A stretch of DNA of 64,000 nt. Source: Cereibacter sphaeroides (lineage in GTDB: Bacteria; Pseudomonadota; Alphaproteobacteria; Rhodobacterales; Rhodobacteraceae). The notes below the pieces were generated by a model. It was not told where the DNA came from. It ran no database searches and was given only the letters and a program-made list of their open reading frames with translations. This document shows, piece by piece, positions 26,243 to 33,340 of the stretch. A program made the translations under genes and the position numbers. The stretch covers positions 1,674,001-1,738,000 of the forward strand of contig QFQS01000001.1 of assembly GCA_003243455.1 (NCBI GenBank), in the 5' to 3' direction. Positions within the stretch are counted from its first letter, which is position 1, and each line of letters opens with the position of its first letter.

Positions 26243-27013
26243 ATGCCCAGATTTGCGTTGAAGATCGAGTATGACGGAGGCCCTTTCGCGGGCTGGCAGC
26301 GGCAGGCGAACGCACCCTCGGTGCAGGCTGCTGTCGAGGATGCCGTCCGCAAGATCGACCCCGCCTGCGAAAGCGTCACCGGAGCGGGCCGGACAGATGC
26401 GGGCGTCCATGCCACGGCACAGGTTGCCCATGTCGATCTCGCCCGCGACTGGGACAGCTTCCGGCTCACTGAAGCCCTGAATGCACATCTGCGACCCGCG
26501 CCGGTCGCCATCCTTGCAGCTGCACGCGTGGCGGACGACTTCCACGCCCGCTTCTCGGCCACCGAACGGCGCTATCTGTTCCGGCTGATCCAGCGTCGTG
26601 CGCCCGTCACGCAGGACAAGGGATTGGTCTGGCGGGTCTTGAATCCGCTTGACGCGGACGCGATGCGCTTGGCGGCCAGCCACCTGATCGGCAAGCATGA
26701 TTTCACGACATTTCGCTCGACCTTCTGTCAGGCGAATTCGCCGGTTAAGACGCTGGATGAAATCCGCATCGAAGCTTTCGACATCCCCCACGGAGCCGAG
26801 TTCCGTTTCCACCTCCGCGCCCGCAGTTTCCTGCACAATCAGGTCCGCTCGATCGTCGGTACTTTGGAACGTGTTGGCGCAGGAGCCTGGTCGCCTATGG
26901 ACGTCAAAACCGCCCTCGATGCCCGCGACCGCTCGGCCTGTGGTCCGGTCAGCCCACCGCAGGGTCTGTATCTCGCAGGGGTTTCCTACCCCGTCGAACC
27001 CTTCGACCCTTGA
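26243..27013 (+). CDS. truA: TruA, tRNA pseudouridine(38-40) synthase
   Basis: 256 aa. Isomerises U38-U40 in the anticodon arm. Catalytic Asp in GAGRTDAGVHATAQVAH; also MPRFALKIEYDGGPFAGWQRQ at the start, RRYLFRLIQRR-type and RARSFLHNQVRSIVGTL motifs. Complete. Confidence 0.96.
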   Translation: MPRFALKIEYDGGPFAGWQRQANAPSVQAAVEDAVRKIDPACESVTGAGRTDAGVHATAQVAHVDLARDWDSFRLTEALNAHLRPAPVAILAAARVADDFHARFSATERRYLFRLIQRRAPVTQDKGLVWRVLNPLDADAMRLAASHLIGKHDFTTFRSTFCQANSPVKTLDEIRIEAFDIPHGAEFRFHLRARSFLHNQVRSIVGTLERVGAGAWSPMDVKTALDARDRSACGPVSPPQGLYLAGVSYPVEPFDP

Positions 27014-27063
27014 ACCTTGCAACGACGCCCGCGATTGGGCAGATCGGACACAGGAGGAAACCG

Positions 27064-27345
27064 ATGCCCTTATCCGATCTGCTCGTCTCGCAACTGACCG
27101 ACCCGTTCCGCATCGGCCTGATCATCGCGCTGCTTTACACGGCCCTGCGCAACCGCGCCGTCACAGGCCAGATCGGGCCGCTGCTTGCCGGTATCGCCTT
27201 CGTCGCGATCATCATTCCAACGGTCATGCAAACCTCCAGCACCGAACCGCTGATGCGCCTTATCGTCTCCGGGCTGGCATCGAACGCCATAATCCTGGGG
27301 GTGGTCTGGGGTCTCTGGACGCTGCTGCAGCGCCTGCGCGGCTAG
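27064..27345 (+). CDS. Small membrane protein, unknown
   Basis: 93 aa with three hydrophobic stretches (IGLIIALLYTAL, IGPLLAGIAFVAIIIPTVM, NAIILGVVWGLWTLL). The ATG at 27064 has an excellent AGGAGG site 6 nt upstream, so the longer frame starting inside truA is not used. The stop directly abuts the stop of the convergent response regulator. No family recognised. Confidence 0.75.
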   Translation: MPLSDLLVSQLTDPFRIGLIIALLYTALRNRAVTGQIGPLLAGIAFVAIIIPTVMQTSSTEPLMRLIVSGLASNAIILGVVWGLWTLLQRLRG

Positions 27346-27717
27346 TCAGGCGAGAAGCCTGCGCATCTCGGCACGCAACTCACCCAGATCGAAGGGTTTC
27401 GAGATGAAGCCGTCGGCGCCAAGGTCCATTCCGCGCCGCCGCTCATTGGCCGATCCGCGCGCCGTCATCATCAGGATCTTCACATGTTCCAGCGTCTCAT
27501 CGCGCCGGACCGTGCGGCAGATGTCATAGCCCGACACACCGGGCAGCATCACATCCAGCAGAACAAGGTCGGGGCGCATGTCGCGGATGCGGCCAACCGC
27601 CTCGGTTCCGTCCGATACGCGATCTTGGGTAAGCCCCTCGCGCAGGATGACATATTCCAGCGCGGTGGCGATATTGTCGTCATCCTCGACGATCAGGACG
27701 CGCTTTTGCAAAGCCAT
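27346..27717 (-). CDS. Receiver-only (CheY-like) response regulator
   Basis: 123 aa, one REC domain and no output domain. Acidic pocket VEDDDNI, phospho-acceptor Asp in LVLLDVMLPGVSGYDI, Thr in ILMMTARGS and Lys in FISKPFDLGEL are all present, so it should be phosphorylated. No histidine kinase is in the window. Its place downstream of the MHS transporter, adk and acs suggests, but does not prove, a link to acetate or organic-acid metabolism. Confidence 0.9.
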   Translation of the reverse strand: MALQKRVLIVEDDDNIATALEYVILREGLTQDRVSDGTEAVGRIRDMRPDLVLLDVMLPGVSGYDICRTVRRDETLEHVKILMMTARGSANERRRGMDLGADGFISKPFDLGELRAEMRRLLA

Positions 27718-27802
27718 TTGGCCCTCGGATCGGCATCGCGGAAAAATTGCGGGCAAGGGGGCGCGCCGCCCCCGGGATGGCCCCGGAGGCGGCAGGTTCA
27801 GA

Positions 27803-29686
27803 TCACTTGCGAACGTCGTCCGCGAAGATGTCCTTCTTCTGCGTGCCACCCGGCACGAAGATCGACCCGATGACCACGGTCATGAGGGCGACCACGATCG
27901 CATACCAGAGACCGGCATAGATGTTGCCGTTCTGGGCCGAGATCGCGAAGGCGGTCGCAGGCAGCAGACCACCGAACCACCCGTTGCCGATGTGGTAGGG
28001 CAGCGACAGGCCGGAGTAGCGGATGCGCGTCGGGAACAACTCGACCAGCATCGCGGCAATCGGGCCGTAAACCATCGTGACCAGAATGATCAGGTAGGTC
28101 AGGATCGCGATGATCAGCAGCTTTTGCCCCGTGAAGATGTCGAAGAAGTTCGACGCCTTCGCTACCGTCGTGTTTTCCGCCGCCACCATGGGATAGCCCG
28201 CAGCCGCAAGCGCGTCGTTGATCGACTTCTCAAAGGCGGTCTTGGCCCCTTTTGCCGTGGCCAGCGCCGCAGTCGCCGCGTCGATCGCGGCCTGATCCGT
28301 CCCTGCCTTTGCCGTGTCCAGCGCCGCCGTTGCGGCAGCGATGTCGGCGGCATTCTTGGCCCCGTCATAGCCCGGGATTTCAGTATCGCCGATCTTCACG
28401 CTGGCAATCGTGCCAGCAGGCGCATCGACGGTTTCCGAATTGACCGAGGTCCGCGACAGCTGCGCCTTGATGATGTCGCAAGAGCTAGTGAACTTGGCGG
28501 TGCCGACCGGGTTGAACTGGAACGAACACTCCGCCGGGTCCGCCGTCACCACGACTTGGGTTTCCTGCGCGGCATAAAGCGCGGGGTTGGCCACATGGGT
28601 CAGGTATTTGAACACCGGGAAATAGGTGATCGCGGCGATCAGACAGCCCGCCAGGATGATCGGCTTGCGGCCGATCCGGTCCGACAGCGCACCGAAGAAC
28701 AGGAACCCGCCGGTGCCAAGGATCAGCGACCATGCCACCAGGACGTTGGCGGTAAAGCTGTCGACCTTGACGACGTTCTGGATGAAGAACAGCGCGTAGA
28801 ACTGCCCCGAGTACCACACGACCGCCTGACCGGCCGTCAGGCCGAACAGCGCGATCAGCGCGATGCGTGCATTCTTCCACTGGCCGAATGCCTCACGCAT
28901 CGGCGCCTTGGAATGCGCACCCTCTTCCTTCATGCGCTTGAAGGCCGGGCTCTCTTCCATCTGCAGCCGGATATACAGCGACATGCCCAGAAGCACGATC
29001 GACACCAGGAACGGGATGCGCCAGCCCCAGGCGTTGAACGCCTTCATCATCGCGGGCGTGCCGTCCGGGTTCATCGTGGCCGCACCTGCCGCGTCAAGCA
29101 CCGGCTGGTCGGGATAGGCTCCGTTCACATAGCCCTGCACCGCCAGGATGACGACCAGAGACAGCAGCAGGCCCAGCGTCGCAGTGGTCTGGATGAAGGC
29201 GGTATAGTAGCCTCGCCGTCCCGGCGGAGCGTGTTCCGCCACATAGACAGCCGCGCCGCCATATTCACCGCCAAGCGCCAGACCTTGCAGCATGCGCAGT
29301 GCGATCAGGATGATCGGAGCGGCGATACCCCAGCTTTGATAGCCGGGCAGCAAACCGACCAGAAAGGTCGAAAGACCCATGATCAGGATGGTCACGAGGA
29401 AGGTGTATTTCCGCCCGACAAGGTCACCCAGCGACCCGAACACCAGCGCGCCGAAGGGGCGCACGATGAAACCGGCAGCAAAGGCAAGCAGGGCGAAGAT
29501 GTTGCGCGTCGCCTCGGGAAAGGCGGTAAAGAACTGCGCCCCGATGATCGCGGCCAGCGAGCCATACAGGTAGAAGTCATACCATTCGAAGATCGTCCCG
29601 GCCGAGGATGCAAGGATCACCTTGCGCTCTTCCCCGGTCATGGGACGGGAGCGGTCGTAGCCGCTCACCGTCGGATTTGCTGTCAT
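27803..29686 (-). CDS. MHS-family (metabolite:H+ symporter) MFS transporter with a large inserted loop
   Basis: 627 aa, well above the roughly 430-550 aa usual for this family. The MHS signatures are present: SSAGTIFEWYDFYLYGSLA in helix 1, RPFGALVFGSLGDLVGRKYTF between helices 2 and 3, ALGGEYGGAAVYVAEHAPPGRRG, and DRIGRKP after helix 8. Between about residues 395 and 510 lies a hydrophilic insert rich in Ala, Thr and Asp with heptad-like AAxxAL repeats, predicted coiled coil. Start at MTANPTVSGYD with GGAGGAG upstream. Substrate unknown; the adk-acs neighbourhood favours a carboxylate. Confidence 0.88.
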   Translation of the reverse strand: MTANPTVSGYDRSRPMTGEERKVILASSAGTIFEWYDFYLYGSLAAIIGAQFFTAFPEATRNIFALLAFAAGFIVRPFGALVFGSLGDLVGRKYTFLVTILIMGLSTFLVGLLPGYQSWGIAAPIILIALRMLQGLALGGEYGGAAVYVAEHAPPGRRGYYTAFIQTTATLGLLLSLVVILAVQGYVNGAYPDQPVLDAAGAATMNPDGTPAMMKAFNAWGWRIPFLVSIVLLGMSLYIRLQMEESPAFKRMKEEGAHSKAPMREAFGQWKNARIALIALFGLTAGQAVVWYSGQFYALFFIQNVVKVDSFTANVLVAWSLILGTGGFLFFGALSDRIGRKPIILAGCLIAAITYFPVFKYLTHVANPALYAAQETQVVVTADPAECSFQFNPVGTAKFTSSCDIIKAQLSRTSVNSETVDAPAGTIASVKIGDTEIPGYDGAKNAADIAAATAALDTAKAGTDQAAIDAATAALATAKGAKTAFEKSINDALAAAGYPMVAAENTTVAKASNFFDIFTGQKLLIIAILTYLIILVTMVYGPIAAMLVELFPTRIRYSGLSLPYHIGNGWFGGLLPATAFAISAQNGNIYAGLWYAIVVALMTVVIGSIFVPGGTQKKDIFADDVRK

Positions 29687-29722
29687 GTCTGTCTCCTCCA
29701 AGAGTTTCTTGTTTTGGCAAGA

Positions 29723-29814
29723 CCCTGACCGTTGCGGTCCCGGCATGGAACCGCAGTCAGGGCCATACCGGCCCTGTTGCGTCGCCCCCTCTTCCCTTGG
29801 GCGACAGGTCGACC
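29723..29814 (-). promoter_or_regulatory. Tandem hairpins between adk and the MHS transporter gene
   Basis: CCCTGAC and GTCAGGG enclose TGCGGT / ACCGCA to form one long interrupted stem (about 29723-29763). GTCGCCC / GGGCGAC forms a second one (about 29787-29810), just after the adk stop. They may attenuate read-through from acs-adk into the transporter or protect the adk 3' end. Confidence 0.45.
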
Positions 29815-29816
29815 AG

Positions 29817-30488
29817 TTACGCCGGAACGCCTCTTACAATCGCTGCAAGCCCGCTGCGGACCTCTGCGATGTTTGCCATCGCATCGATCCGGTGCAGCAG
29901 GCCGTGGCCGTCGTAATAGGCGATCAGCGGTGCCGTCTGGGCGTGATAGGCGGCAAGCCGCTTTCGCGCCGTTTCGGCGGTGTCGTCGGCGCGGCGCGTA
30001 AACGCCGTGCCGCCGCATTCGTCGCAAACGCCGGTTTTTGCCGGGCGCTTGTAGGTATCGTGGTATCCTTCGCCGCAACCGGCGCAGGTATGGCGACCCG
30101 ACACGCGGGCGATCATTTCCTCATCCTCGACCTCAAGGCTGATCACCGCCGTCACCTCGCTGCCGATCCGGTTCAGCAATTGGCCCAGGGCCTGCGCCTG
30201 CCGGTCAGTGCGGGGATAGCCGTCAAGGATGATGCCCTGTGCGGCATCGCCCTCACCCATCCTCTCTTCCAGCACGGCCAGCACGATCTCGTCCGACACC
30301 AGGGCGCCAGCCTCCATCACCGCTTTCGCGGCCAGCCCTGCCGGGGTGCCCGCCGCCACGGCCGAACGCAACAGATCGCCGGTGGATAGCTGCACCAGAC
30401 CGAAATCCTGCCCCAGCAGCCGCGCCTGTGTGCCCTTGCCGGCGCCGGGCGGCCCCAGAAGGATCAGAACGACAGGTGGGAATGCCAT
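29817..30488 (-). CDS. adk: Adenylate kinase, zinc-type LID
   Basis: 223 aa. P-loop LLGPPGAGKGTQA, AMP-site STGDLLRSAV, GIILDGYPRT, and a long LID carrying two Cys-x-x-Cys pairs (CAGCGEGYHD; CDECGG), as in zinc-stabilised adenylate kinases. Start ATG 30488, because AAGGGA lies 8 nt upstream; an ATG at 30497 overlaps the acs stop and is less likely. Directly follows acs, so AMP made by acetyl-CoA synthetase may be recycled by a co-expressed kinase. Confidence 0.94.
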   Translation of the reverse strand: MAFPPVVLILLGPPGAGKGTQARLLGQDFGLVQLSTGDLLRSAVAAGTPAGLAAKAVMEAGALVSDEIVLAVLEERMGEGDAAQGIILDGYPRTDRQAQALGQLLNRIGSEVTAVISLEVEDEEMIARVSGRHTCAGCGEGYHDTYKRPAKTGVCDECGGTAFTRRADDTAETARKRLAAYHAQTAPLIAYYDGHGLLHRIDAMANIAEVRSGLAAIVRGVPA

Positions 30489-30493
30489 ATGCG

Positions 30494-32464
30494 TCATCCC
30501 TTGGGCCGGTTCATCCGGTTTTCGACCAGATGATCGACCACCGCCGGATCGGCCAGCGTCGAGGTGTCGCCAAGGGTGCCAAAGTCGTTCTCGGCGATCT
30601 TGCGCAGGATACGGCGCATGATCTTGCCCGAGCGTGTCTTGGGCAGCCCCGGCGCCCACTGGATCAGATCCGGCTTGGCGATAGGACCGATCTCATTGCG
30701 CACCCAGGCCTCCAGCTCTTTGCGCAGCGTATCGGTCGGCTCCACATCGTTCATCAGCGTGACATAGGCGTAGATGCCCTGCCCCTTGATGTCGTGCGGA
30801 TAGCCCACCACCGCCGCCTCGGCGACCGACGGGTGCGCAACCAGCGCGGATTCGACCTCGGCCGTGCCCATGCGGTGGCCCGAGACGTTGATCACGTCAT
30901 CGACCCGGCCGGTGATCCAGTAATAGCCGTCCGCATCACGGCGGCAGCCGTCGCCGGTGAAGTAGTACCCGGGATACTGGCTGAAATAGGCGTCCTCGAA
31001 CCGCTTGTGATCGCCCCACAATGTGCGCATCTGCCCCGGCCAGCTGTCGGCGATGCACAGCACGCCCTCGGTCTCGACCCCTTCCTGTACCTTGGCGGTC
31101 GCAGGGTCCAGCACGACCGGCTTAACGCCAAAGAACGGCTTGGTCGCCGAGCCGGGCTTCGCCGGGATCGCCCCCGGCAACGGGGTGATGATGTGCCCAC
31201 CCGTCTCGGTCTGCCAGAAAGTATCGACGATGGGACATTTCCCTTTGCCGACATGGGCGTTGTACCAGTTCCAGGCTTCGGGGTTGATTGGCTCGCCCAC
31301 TGTGCCCAACAGGCGCAGCGAGGACAGGTCGTGCCTGTCCACCCACTCCGGCCCCTGAGCCATCAGGGCGCGGATGGCCGTCGGCGCAGTATAGAACTGC
31401 GTGATCTTGTGCTTGTCGCAGACCTCCCAGAACCGCCCGGCATCGGGCCAGGTCGGCACACCCTCGAACATCAGCGTGGTCGCGCCATTCGCCAGCGGCC
31501 CGTAGATGATGTAGCTGTGTCCCGTCACCCAGCCCACATCTGCCGTGCACCAGAAAATGTCGCCATCGCGATAATCGAAGGTCAGCTCATGCGTCATCGC
31601 GGCATAGGCAAGATAGCCGCCAGAGGTATGGACGACCCCCTTCGGCTTGCCTGTGGAACCCGAGGTGTAAAGGATGAACAACGGATCTTCGGCACCGATC
31701 TCGGCATAAGGGCAATATGCCGAAACCTTGGCCATCTCGGCCTTCACGTCCACGTCGCGGCCTTCGATCCAGCCGATCTGATCGCCGGTATGCCTGACGA
31801 CAAGGCATTTGACGCTGTCACGGCAATGCAGCAGGGCTGCATCCGTGTTCGCCTTCAGCGCAGTCTTTTTCCCACCCCTCGGAGCATAATCGGCAGTGAT
31901 TACGATGCGCGCCTCGGAATCGTTGATCCGGTTTGCCAGCGCGTCCGGCGAAAAGCCCGCAAAGACCACGGAATGCACCGCGCCGATCCGCGCGCAGGCA
32001 AGCATCGCATAGGCGGCCTCCGGGATCATGGGCATGTACAGCACCACCCGGTCGCCCTTCTTGACGCCCTGCGCCTTCAGCACGTTGGCCATTCGGCAGA
32101 CGCCTTCAAGCAGCTCGATATAGCTGATGTGGCGCGCGGGAGTATTGGGATCGTCCGGTTCCCAGATGATGGCCGTCTGATTGCCACGAGAGGCAACATG
32201 GCGATCCACGCAATTCGCCGACACGTTCAGCGTGCCGTCCTGGAACCAGCGGATCGAGACGCGGCCCAAGGTGAAATCGGTGTTCTTGACGCGGGTGTAG
32301 GGCTGGATCCAATCGATCCGCTTGCCTTCCTCCGCCCAGAACGCAATCGGATCGGCAATCGAGGCCGCATATTTCTTGGCATAGCCCTCGGCATCAATAC
32401 GCGCCTTGGCCACAAAATCCGCCGATGCCGGGTAAATCTCCGGTCCGTGCGCCAGTTCCGTCAT
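30494..32464 (-). CDS. acs: Acetyl-CoA synthetase (AMP-forming)
   Basis: 656 aa, normal. Activates acetate through acetyl-AMP. Motifs: LYTSGSTGKPKGVVHTSGGY (P-loop-like A3), DIFWCTADVGWVTGHSYIIY, TFWQTETGGHIITPLPGA, YFTGDGCRRDADGYYWITGRVDDVINVSGHRMGTAEVE, and the C-terminal regulatory Lys in LPKTRSGKIMRRILR, which is reversibly acetylated in this family. Start ATG 32464 with GGGGG 5 nt upstream. Confidence 0.96.
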   Translation of the reverse strand: MTELAHGPEIYPASADFVAKARIDAEGYAKKYAASIADPIAFWAEEGKRIDWIQPYTRVKNTDFTLGRVSIRWFQDGTLNVSANCVDRHVASRGNQTAIIWEPDDPNTPARHISYIELLEGVCRMANVLKAQGVKKGDRVVLYMPMIPEAAYAMLACARIGAVHSVVFAGFSPDALANRINDSEARIVITADYAPRGGKKTALKANTDAALLHCRDSVKCLVVRHTGDQIGWIEGRDVDVKAEMAKVSAYCPYAEIGAEDPLFILYTSGSTGKPKGVVHTSGGYLAYAAMTHELTFDYRDGDIFWCTADVGWVTGHSYIIYGPLANGATTLMFEGVPTWPDAGRFWEVCDKHKITQFYTAPTAIRALMAQGPEWVDRHDLSSLRLLGTVGEPINPEAWNWYNAHVGKGKCPIVDTFWQTETGGHIITPLPGAIPAKPGSATKPFFGVKPVVLDPATAKVQEGVETEGVLCIADSWPGQMRTLWGDHKRFEDAYFSQYPGYYFTGDGCRRDADGYYWITGRVDDVINVSGHRMGTAEVESALVAHPSVAEAAVVGYPHDIKGQGIYAYVTLMNDVEPTDTLRKELEAWVRNEIGPIAKPDLIQWAPGLPKTRSGKIMRRILRKIAENDFGTLGDTSTLADPAVVDHLVENRMNRPKG

Positions 32465-32818
32465 CAATTCCCCCTTTTCGCACGCCTCGCAAGTTGGCTG
32501 AAGCAGCTGAGCGCCAGCATAAAGGAAGAGTCAAAAAATTTGTAACCCTTTTTATTCAAATGATTTTACTGTAAATTTATTGACTGAAACAGCGTAAATC
32601 TTGAAAATATCACCGCCTTGGGATTCTTTCTGTGCTTGTTTTCAAGGCGCTGCCTGTTCACTGGCTTTCCCGTGCAATGGGAATGCTCGCGAACCCTTCG
32701 GCAAACCCGTGGCAGACCAGATCCGTCGTATCAAAGTTGATTCGGCGATCCGGGATTGCTGGAACGCGCATCGGCAACTATCCAGACTAGCGATGGCCCT
32801 GCGACGGACGGATCAGAA
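32465..32818. promoter_or_regulatory. Divergent promoter region of acs and the HugZ-like gene
   Basis: 354 bp without a gene. The part next to acs (about 32520-32610) is strikingly AT-rich compared with the rest of the window and contains the odd palindrome TTTAC-T-GTAAA at 32565-32575, about 100 bp upstream of the acs start. This is a plausible site for a carbon-source regulator. In the remaining part I see only ordinary-looking GC-rich sequence. Confidence 0.5.
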
Positions 32819-33340
32819 ATGGCGGAAAACCCCTCGCCAATTGCCCCTGCCGATAATGACGCCCGAGCAATGGCGCAGAACCTTCTGCAATCCGCGCGAC
32901 ATGCGGCGCTGGCCTATACCGATCCTAAAACCGGAACGCCCGGCATCAGCCGCATCGCGATCGGGCTAGACCCCAAAGGCTTCCCGATAACGCTTATCTC
33001 ACAGCTTTCGGCGCACCATGCCGCGCTTTCGCAGAATGCCCTTGCCGCTGTAATGGTGGGGGAACCGGGAGCGAAGGGCGATCCGCTGACCCACCCTCGC
33101 CTGATGATCCACGTCAAGGCGCTGTTTCTCGACCGCGCCGATCCGAACGCAGAAGCCATCCGCGCCCTCTGGCTGCGGGATCATCCCAAATCGAAGCTCT
33201 ACATCGACTTCGCCGATTTCGGCTTCGTCCGGCTTTCGCCGCTCTCTGCCTTTCTGAACGGCGGTTTCGGCCGGGCCGTCACCCTCGCCCCGGCCGATCT
33301 TTTGCCTCAGGCCGAACTGTCGCAGCGCACGGTCACCTGA
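32819..33340 (+). CDS. HugZ-like, pyridoxamine 5'-phosphate oxidase-fold protein
   Basis: 173 aa. Split-barrel FMN/heme-binding fold: LLQSARHAALAYTDPKTGTPGISRIAIG at the N-terminus, TLISQLSAHHAALSQN and LIDFADF-type segments in the middle, ending near LNGGFGRAV. Relatives are heme oxygenases (HugZ) or FMN-binding proteins; the usual C-terminal extension of full-length HugZ is absent. The frame has a TTG further up, but ATG 32819 fits the family. Its end overlaps the convergent beta-helix gene by 34 bp. Confidence 0.82.
   Translation: MAENPSPIAPADNDARAMAQNLLQSARHAALAYTDPKTGTPGISRIAIGLDPKGFPITLISQLSAHHAALSQNALAAVMVGEPGAKGDPLTHPRLMIHVKALFLDRADPNAEAIRALWLRDHPKSKLYIDFADFGFVRLSPLSAFLNGGFGRAVTLAPADLLPQAELSQRTVT

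Noticed and set aside
27578..29728. A 716-codon plus-strand frame opposite the MHS transporter.
   Set aside because: It is a shadow of the transporter and response-regulator genes; no ribosome-binding site or recognisable domain.
30239..32545. A 768-codon plus-strand frame opposite acs and adk.
   Set aside because: Composition (rich in His, Arg, Gln) is typical of an antisense shadow in high-GC DNA; the minus strand holds complete acs and adk motifs.
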